Positions 33,268 through 37,810 of a stretch of 37,810 nt of DNA are shown in pieces; position 1 is the first letter of the stretch, and every line of letters begins with the position of its first letter. Origin of the DNA: Luteitalea sp. (GTDB taxonomy: Bacteria > Acidobacteriota > Vicinamibacteria > Vicinamibacterales > CAVVIG01); contig WHSN01000017.1 of the NCBI GenBank assembly GCA_009380045.1, positions 1 through 37,810 on the forward strand, written 5' to 3'. Made by a program: the position numbers and the translations under genes. A model generated the notes under the pieces. It searched no databases and was not told the DNA's origin. It saw nothing but the letters and a program-made list of their open reading frames with translations.

Positions 33268-34023
33268 TTGAAAACTTACGTTGCTCTTTGTGTGCTGGTC
33301 GCCGGTATCACCGTGGCGACACTGAACGATTCAGAGACGGTCCTGGCGAGCGCGGCCGGACCTGGTCGGGACAATGCATTGGCGGGGCAGACTGCCGCCC
33401 CGCCCGGCGGAGGCGCGGCGCCACCGCAAGGAGCGCCCCCGGCGGCGCGGCCACCGCTGGCGACATTCGATACGACCAAGCCGGCAAAGCTCGACATTGT
33501 CGAGGCCAAGGGCACCTACAGGGTGCAGGAACAGCTGGTCGGGATCAATTTCATGAGTGATGCCGTGGCGCCGACCGACAAGGTCACCGGCACCCTGATA
33601 TTCGCGCCGGACGGCTCGATGGGCAGCGGGTCGAAGATCTCAGTGGACCTGCGAACGCTGACGAGCGATCAGGAGACGCGCGACAACTACCTCCGCACTC
33701 GAACGCTCGAAACCGACAAATACCCGATGCTCGAGTTCGTGCCGAAGCGTACCCAGGGGCTTCCGACGCCGCTGCCCAGCCCGCCGCAGGCGCAGGCGCT
33801 CGGGTTTCAACTCATCGGCGATCTCACGCTTCACGGAGTCACTAAAGAAGTGGCGTGGAGCGCGATTGTCACGCTTCGTGGCGCCACCGTCGCCGGTCGC
33901 GCCACGACCAGCATTCTCTTCGCAGACTTCAAGCTTCCAAAGCCGTCTGTTGCCCTGCTGTTGAGCGCCGACGAAAAAATTCAGCTCGAGGTCGACTTCA
34001 GGCTGACGCGATCGGTCCTGTGA
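33268..34023 (+). CDS. YceI-like exported protein (lipocalin-like, isoprenoid-binding type)
   Basis: The product is 251 residues from TTG 33268 (alternative ATG 33220, 267 residues). The signal segment is MKTYVALCVLVAGITVATL. A Pro/Gly/Ala-rich linker (APPGGGAAPPQGAPPAARPP) precedes the YceI domain from about residue 85. The domain shows VTGTLIFAPDGSMGSGSKIS, VDLRTLTSDQETRDNYLRT, LETDKYPMLEFVPKRT, GDLTLHGVTKEVAWSAIV and FADFKLPKPSV, in the order expected for the beta-barrel that binds polyisoprenoid or other amphiphilic ligands in the periplasm. It is the last gene of the receptor-esterase operon and could carry a hydrophobic product or a quinone. A convergent gene ends 63 bases beyond. Confidence 0.88.
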   Translation: MKTYVALCVLVAGITVATLNDSETVLASAAGPGRDNALAGQTAAPPGGGAAPPQGAPPAARPPLATFDTTKPAKLDIVEAKGTYRVQEQLVGINFMSDAVAPTDKVTGTLIFAPDGSMGSGSKISVDLRTLTSDQETRDNYLRTRTLETDKYPMLEFVPKRTQGLPTPLPSPPQAQALGFQLIGDLTLHGVTKEVAWSAIVTLRGATVAGRATTSILFADFKLPKPSVALLLSADEKIQLEVDFRLTRSVL

Positions 34024-34086
34024 CGATCCAGGCGTACCACCTCACGCTTACCGTTGCCGCCCTGAATTTCGACCGGCGGGACCGGT

Positions 34087-34872
34087 TCAGGGAACCACGA
34101 CCGAGCGGTTGATCCACAGGATGTTGTCCCAGCTCAACATCTGCTCCGTTCCGTCGAACAGCTTCGCGTAGCTGCCACCCCCGCCCTTGAACGTGAACTC
34201 TTTCACGCGATCGGGCGGTGTGGTGGTCACGTTCTTCAGGATGTCGAGCACCTGCTCCTGTTTCGAGATCTGGAAGAACGTCGGGGTCTTGGCGGAATAG
34301 AACTTCGGTTCCGACGGGTTCCCCTTGTTCGCGACGCCGCGTTCGAACTTGATGTGCATTTCCAAGCGCTCGCCCCCCGCCGCGGCGAACACCCAGTCCT
34401 GCGAATCGAGGATCGGTCCGGTGCTGCTCGACGTGGATCGCTGCATCGTATGCGTCGTCGCCAGCAGATAATTGCCGAACGGGCCAGGCGCGTCGGCGGG
34501 ATCCTCCGTCAGGCCGCCAATCACCAGCTGCGCGTTCGCGCCGCTCTGGTCCTTTACCGGTACGGCGAGGTACACCAGCCGGTTGCTGCCTTTCCCGACC
34601 GGCTTTCCGTCCGGGCCGTTGATCGTGACGCGATCGACGAAGATGACGCGCAGGTTGCAGTCCTTCGCCGGACCCTGGGTTGCGACGTTCATCGCCCAAC
34701 CGGCGGGCAGGAACGAGGTGACGGCGGCGTCCGGAACCCGGACGTCGAGCTGAAACCGCGCTTCGTGGCTGTATTCCACCAGGCTCTCCGCCCGCGCGTA
34801 CAACCCGCAAGCGGCGATCGCCACCAACGCCGATAGCACCCCGGTTACTCCGCGGACACGCTGCACTGTCAT
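34087..34872 (-). CDS. Exported protein of unknown function
   Basis: The product is 261 residues from ATG 34872, with GGGAGGACG about 6 bases upstream. A longer frame to 34953 would include the upstream gene end. The signal peptide is GVLSALVAIAACGLYARAE. The mature protein begins LVEYSHEARFQLDVRVPDAA, then SFLPAGWAMNV, NLRVIFVDRVTINGPDGKPV, LVYLAVPV, ILDSQDWVFAAAGGERLEMH and, near the end, LSWDNILWINRSVVVP. The opening resembles small-molecule-binding proteins of an acetoacetate-decarboxylase-like type, but no catalytic Lys is evident and I do not assign the family. It lies 55 bases downstream of the MBL-fold lipoprotein gene on the same strand and is probably co-transcribed. Confidence 0.7.
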   Translation of the reverse strand: MTVQRVRGVTGVLSALVAIAACGLYARAESLVEYSHEARFQLDVRVPDAAVTSFLPAGWAMNVATQGPAKDCNLRVIFVDRVTINGPDGKPVGKGSNRLVYLAVPVKDQSGANAQLVIGGLTEDPADAPGPFGNYLLATTHTMQRSTSSSTGPILDSQDWVFAAAGGERLEMHIKFERGVANKGNPSEPKFYSAKTPTFFQISKQEQVLDILKNVTTTPPDRVKEFTFKGGGGSYAKLFDGTEQMLSWDNILWINRSVVVP

Positions 34873-34927
34873 ATCGTCCTCCCGGAAAATGGCTTCCCCG
34901 TGAACCGGATCGAAGCGGGACCCGCCG

Positions 34928-36412
34928 TCAATTCGTCGTCGTGGCCGCCGCACCGGCCGCCGCTCGCAGGTCCGCCAGCGTCGCGATCCGTGGACCGTGA
35001 AGCGCCGCGATCTGACGGACGTCCAGCTTCAGCCGCTGGATGTTCTCGTACAGGTTGACGGTATAGGGGTTCACCGTCGCCGGCGGCGGCGCGTTGGCCG
35101 CCGGAGGCGTATACGCGTCGACTTCGATCAGAATCCGCTCCCTCGGCAGATACACCATCGCAAACGCATCGTTGTGACCACCGCCGGCGATCTGATGAAT
35201 CTCGACCGGTCTGCGGCCGTCCGTCAGCACGTGCTTGTCGGTAAAGGTTTCGAACATGGCGTCCTTGGGCTCCTTCGCGAGCCGATCCGGATTGAGCGTC
35301 CGCGGCGCCGCCCATGCCTTCTCGTAGTACGGCTGGTTCATTTCGTGCGTGACGATGGTCGCGCCCTCGGCGACATAGGTGCGCAGCCCGCCCGAGTGAT
35401 CGAAATGGGCGTGCGAGTTGATCAGGTAGCGAATCGGCTTGTCCGGGATGATCTCCTTCACCTTGGCGATGACGGCGGTCGATCGCGCCTCATTCTGAGG
35501 CGCCTCGACGACGATGATGTGATCGCGTTGATCGATGGCGACGCTGTGGTGGCTGCCGCCCTTCAGGTAGTGAACGCCATCGGCCAGTTTCTCAACTTCC
35601 ACGGTGACGGCGGCGGGAGTCGCAGTGCGAACCTGGTCGGGGACAGTGATGTCCGCGGCCGGATTGGCGGTGACGCTCGAGACCGAGATCTCCAGGACGG
35701 GATGGTTCCCCTGAGTTCGCACGATCCTCGACGGGAACATCACGCCGCCAAAGTCCTGGTAGTCCGAATACACGATCTCGACGGGCGTGTCGCCAAGCAC
35801 CGTGTTGTCGAGCGTCGTCTGGACCCGTTCGACCTGATTCTGGGCGTTGATTTGGCCGACATAGCGGTACTTCCCGTTGATCGTGAACGACACTTCGGAG
35901 CCGCCATTCGCGGGTGCGGACGTGGCGTTGTTCGCGGCGGCCGCCTTCAAGAACCCGTGCGGAGTCGTCCAGATCTCCATGATCCGCTCCTCGACGGTGT
36001 CCGGCTGCGGCTGCGGTGCTGGCGCGGTGGCCGCCGCGGCGCCCGGCGCAGGCACCATGTTCCACGCGAAGCTGCCGCTGACGACCTGAACCGGCCGCTG
36101 CGTCACTGGGGTTGGGCGAACGCGCCCGGGCTCAACGACCTGGCTGCGCACCATCTGCACGCGCGCGGCAGGCGTTTCGTAGTTGATCGTCGCGGTGAAG
36201 CTGCTCACATCGAACGGCGGCCACGGAAGAGTCGGGTTCGGCGCTTGTCCAAACTGGAACCAGCGACCGGTGCCCGCGTATTCGATCCCAGTCAACTCCT
36301 GCGCGCCAAGCGCCTCGGTAGCTGCCTGCAGGGAACCCGCCGGCTCCTGGGAGGCACATGCCGGCAACACAGCGGTCGCAAGGAACAGCGTCAGAACTGA
36401 TACTGCACGCAT
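34928..36412 (-). CDS. Metallo-beta-lactamase-fold lipoprotein with N-terminal extra domain
   Basis: The product is 494 residues, with GGAGGTG 6 bases before ATG 36412. A lipoprotein signal (VLTLFLATAVLPAC, lipid Cys 19) anchors it in the envelope. Residues about 30-260 form a beta-rich domain (GTGRWFQFGQAPNPTLPWPP, YSDYQDFGGVMFPSRIVRTQ) like the outer-membrane lipoprotein-sorting or LolA-type folds. The MBL domain starts near DGVHYLKGGSHHSVAIDQ. The metal motif is H334-x-H336-x-D338-H339 (INSHAHFDHSGGL). GGGHNDAFAMVYLP carries a further His, and IEVDAY takes the place of the usual GDxY loop. An Ala/Pro/Gln linker (GAAAATAPAPQPQPD) lies inside the first domain. The substrate is unknown. Confidence 0.85.
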   Translation of the reverse strand: MRAVSVLTLFLATAVLPACASQEPAGSLQAATEALGAQELTGIEYAGTGRWFQFGQAPNPTLPWPPFDVSSFTATINYETPAARVQMVRSQVVEPGRVRPTPVTQRPVQVVSGSFAWNMVPAPGAAAATAPAPQPQPDTVEERIMEIWTTPHGFLKAAAANNATSAPANGGSEVSFTINGKYRYVGQINAQNQVERVQTTLDNTVLGDTPVEIVYSDYQDFGGVMFPSRIVRTQGNHPVLEISVSSVTANPAADITVPDQVRTATPAAVTVEVEKLADGVHYLKGGSHHSVAIDQRDHIIVVEAPQNEARSTAVIAKVKEIIPDKPIRYLINSHAHFDHSGGLRTYVAEGATIVTHEMNQPYYEKAWAAPRTLNPDRLAKEPKDAMFETFTDKHVLTDGRRPVEIHQIAGGGHNDAFAMVYLPRERILIEVDAYTPPAANAPPPATVNPYTVNLYENIQRLKLDVRQIAALHGPRIATLADLRAAAGAAATTTN

Positions 36413-36445
36413 TCTTCACCTCCGGATAGGAAGATAACGCATGTG

Positions 36446-36474
36446 AATGTGTCGCCCAACCTTTTGAGTGTCAA
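36446..36474 (-). promoter_or_regulatory. Promoter candidate for the MBL-lipoprotein operon
   Basis: On minus, a perfect -35 TTGACA (36474-36469) is followed 17 bases later by CACATT (36451-36446), a weak -10. The start point would be near 36439, about 27 bases before ATG 36412. It lies in the 106-base gap after the aminotransferase gene. Confidence 0.4.
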
Positions 36475-36518
36475 GGGATATTTCGAAGATTCCTTCAGGA
36501 GGTGGCGACGCGCTCTGA

Positions 36519-37436
36519 CTAGTGGGACGGGGCGGCAGCCGCCACGCCGCCGGCCATTCCGACGGTCGATTTCCGCGCACCGTTCCTGTACGCCGCCAGC
36601 AGCGCCGCGGTCACCAGTCCGGGCCGGCCCGACCCAATCGCGCGATCGTCGACCTGGACGATCGGCAGGATCTCGCGGGTGGTGCTGGTCAGGAACGCTT
36701 CATCCGCCTCGAGCAGGTCGGCGTCCTTCAGCACCGCCTCGCGGACCTCGATGCCCACCGACGCGCCGGTCTCCAGCACGAACTCTCGGGTGATACCGGC
36801 GAGCAATCCGGCATCGATCGGCGGGGTCAGCGCCTCGCCGTTCCTGACGACGAAGAGGTTGGCGGTGGTGCACTCGGCCAGTTCGCCGCGATAGTTCCTC
36901 ATCACACCTTCGAACGCGCCTCGGCGCACTGCCTCCTGCATGCCGAGGGCGTTGTTCAGCAGGTTGTTCGACTTGATGATCGGGTTCACCGACCCGGGGT
37001 GGTTGCGGACGATGTCGACCAGCGCCACCTTGACGCCGCGGCGGTACATCTCCTCGGGAAGCTCCTCGAGAGGTTTCGCGATGACGACGATCGACGGCGC
37101 CGGGCAGGCGGCGGGATCGTAGGTCAGCTCACCGATCCCGCGAGTCACCAGGATGCGAAGGTAGGCCTCGGGCCCGCCGGGGCCGATTGCCGCCGCGGCC
37201 ATGGTTTCCTGGAAGCGGCTCGCGATTTCTCCATCCGTGAGCGGAACCGTCAGCGCGAGCATGGATGCCGACGCCCGCAACCGCCGGATGTGCCGATCGA
37301 GGAGGAACAGCTCGCCGTTGTAGGTTCTGAGTGTCTCGTAAACGCCCTCGCCATAGAGAAAACCGTGGTCGAACACCGAGATCACCGCATGCTCCTGGTC
37401 GAACACGCGGCCGTTCACATTCACCGTCGCACCCAT
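36519..37436 (-). CDS. PLP-dependent class IV aminotransferase (IlvE/D-amino-acid transaminase type)
   Basis: The product is 305 residues from ATG 37436, near the usual 290-310. A longer frame reaching 37739 runs through eroded sequence and is not used. It is a fold-type-IV PLP enzyme. The Schiff-base lysine is K155 in NPIIKSNNLLNNALG. Other markers are SVFDHGFLYGEGVYETLRTY near the N-terminus, AYLRILVTRGIGEL, ELAECTTANLFVVR with the conserved Glu, GLLAGITREFVLE, and EAFLTSTTREILPIVQVD. It could be a branched-chain, D-alanine or aminodeoxychorismate-lyase-type member. The motifs favour a branched-chain or D-amino-acid transaminase. No other amino-acid genes are adjacent. Confidence 0.87.
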   Translation of the reverse strand: MGATVNVNGRVFDQEHAVISVFDHGFLYGEGVYETLRTYNGELFLLDRHIRRLRASASMLALTVPLTDGEIASRFQETMAAAAIGPGGPEAYLRILVTRGIGELTYDPAACPAPSIVVIAKPLEELPEEMYRRGVKVALVDIVRNHPGSVNPIIKSNNLLNNALGMQEAVRRGAFEGVMRNYRGELAECTTANLFVVRNGEALTPPIDAGLLAGITREFVLETGASVGIEVREAVLKDADLLEADEAFLTSTTREILPIVQVDDRAIGSGRPGLVTAALLAAYRNGARKSTVGMAGGVAAAAPSH

Positions 37437-37810
37437 GGGGGTCAGCGTACTGCCTGTGCTATTCTGCGTGCAACAGGTGGCCGGTCGACGCTGAGCGGCG
37501 ATCGGATTCCGGGGCGCGATGCCCGGATAGTAAGGCGGGACGACCGCCGCATACCTGGATGCTGCCGGGCGGACGCGTCGCCCGAGCCGCATGGGTCCAT
37601 GTGGGGCCCGAAACGCGGCAGCCGCGGAGTGCAGGAGGTTTCGCCCGGAAGCCAGTCCTCGAGCGGCGTCGCCAGGCCAGTGGCGTCGGTCCGGCGCCGG
37701 CGCTCGTCCGCCCGCAACGTTCGCAGCAGGCGAACCCAACGGATGCGCATACTCAACTCAGCGCAGATGCGCGAAGCCGACCGGCGCACGATCGAAGAGA
37801 TCGGCATCCC
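37437..37810 (-). pseudogene. Decayed PAS sensor-domain fragment running off the edge
   Basis: On minus from the right edge, one frame reads DADLFDRAPVGFAHLR and stops. The next continues ELSMRIRWVRLLRTLRA and later ATPLEDW. A third gives GRNLLHSAAAAFRAPHGPMR and then PPYYPGIAPRNP. In order these match a PAS fold: the FDRAPVGFA opening, an R-x-V-R-x-N-R-x-L-type strand, a GR-x-L helix and a YYP strand. At least two frame changes are needed and no kinase or other output domain follows, because the aminotransferase start intervenes. It is a decayed sensor-protein piece. The match is from pattern memory and the remainder lies outside the window. Confidence 0.45.

Noticed and set aside
34997-36400. 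A 467-codon open frame on plus opposite the MBL lipoprotein
   Set aside because: It is Arg-rich shadow sequence. The minus-strand gene has a lipobox and the complete metal motif.

Overview
The window is about 38 kb of GC-rich bacterial chromosome. It most likely comes from an Acidobacteriota genome (Vicinamibacteria-like). The inference rests on two large Oar-type TonB-dependent receptors with an N-terminal carboxypeptidase-regulatory-like domain, an ASPIC/UnbV (CRTAC-type) beta-propeller lipoprotein paired with a TPR lipoprotein, a quinoprotein dehydrogenase, and several copies of a secreted protein family with a GDPD(I/L)QG-W motif. No rRNA, tRNA, CRISPR array, transposase or integrase was seen.

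Layout. (1) 1-5123 is a worn region. It holds a partial gene end, a truncated family 2 glycosyltransferase, a family-39-like membrane glycosyltransferase whose start is disrupted, a small secreted protein, and two gene remnants that meet head to head near 4570: a frameshifted secreted/PLAT-like gene on minus and the C-terminal tail of an AfsR-like TPR regulator on plus. (2) 5321-10749 holds a GNAT acetyltransferase and a tight gcvT-gcvH-gcvP operon with 4-base overlaps. (3) 10924-15158 holds a periplasmic PQQ-type dehydrogenase, a decayed copy of the secreted family, and two intact members on the opposite strand. (4) 15404-23352 holds CRTAC-type lipoprotein, TPR lipoprotein, octaheme cytochrome c, a polytopic membrane protein with one frameshift, and a metallo-beta-lactamase-fold enzyme, all on plus. 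(5) 24122-34023 holds two TonB-dependent receptors. The second heads a compact operon with a secreted GDPD-family protein, a tannase/feruloyl-esterase-type hydrolase and a YceI-like protein. (6) 34087-37436 on minus holds a class IV aminotransferase, a second metallo-beta-lactamase-fold lipoprotein and an exported protein of unknown function. A decayed PAS sensor domain runs off the right edge.

How the genes may work together. The gcv operon supplies the T, H and P proteins for glycine cleavage (the L protein is elsewhere). Block 5 looks like an outer-membrane uptake and periplasmic ester-hydrolysis locus, plausibly for phenolic or tannin-like esters. The GDPD-family proteins recur beside both the quinoprotein and the TonB/tannase operon, so they are the best candidate for an undescribed component of periplasmic aromatic or alcohol metabolism. 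Block 4 could be an envelope redox module. Several loci carry single-base frameshifts while 3-kb genes are intact. This points to real gene decay in places, although assembly indels cannot be excluded.
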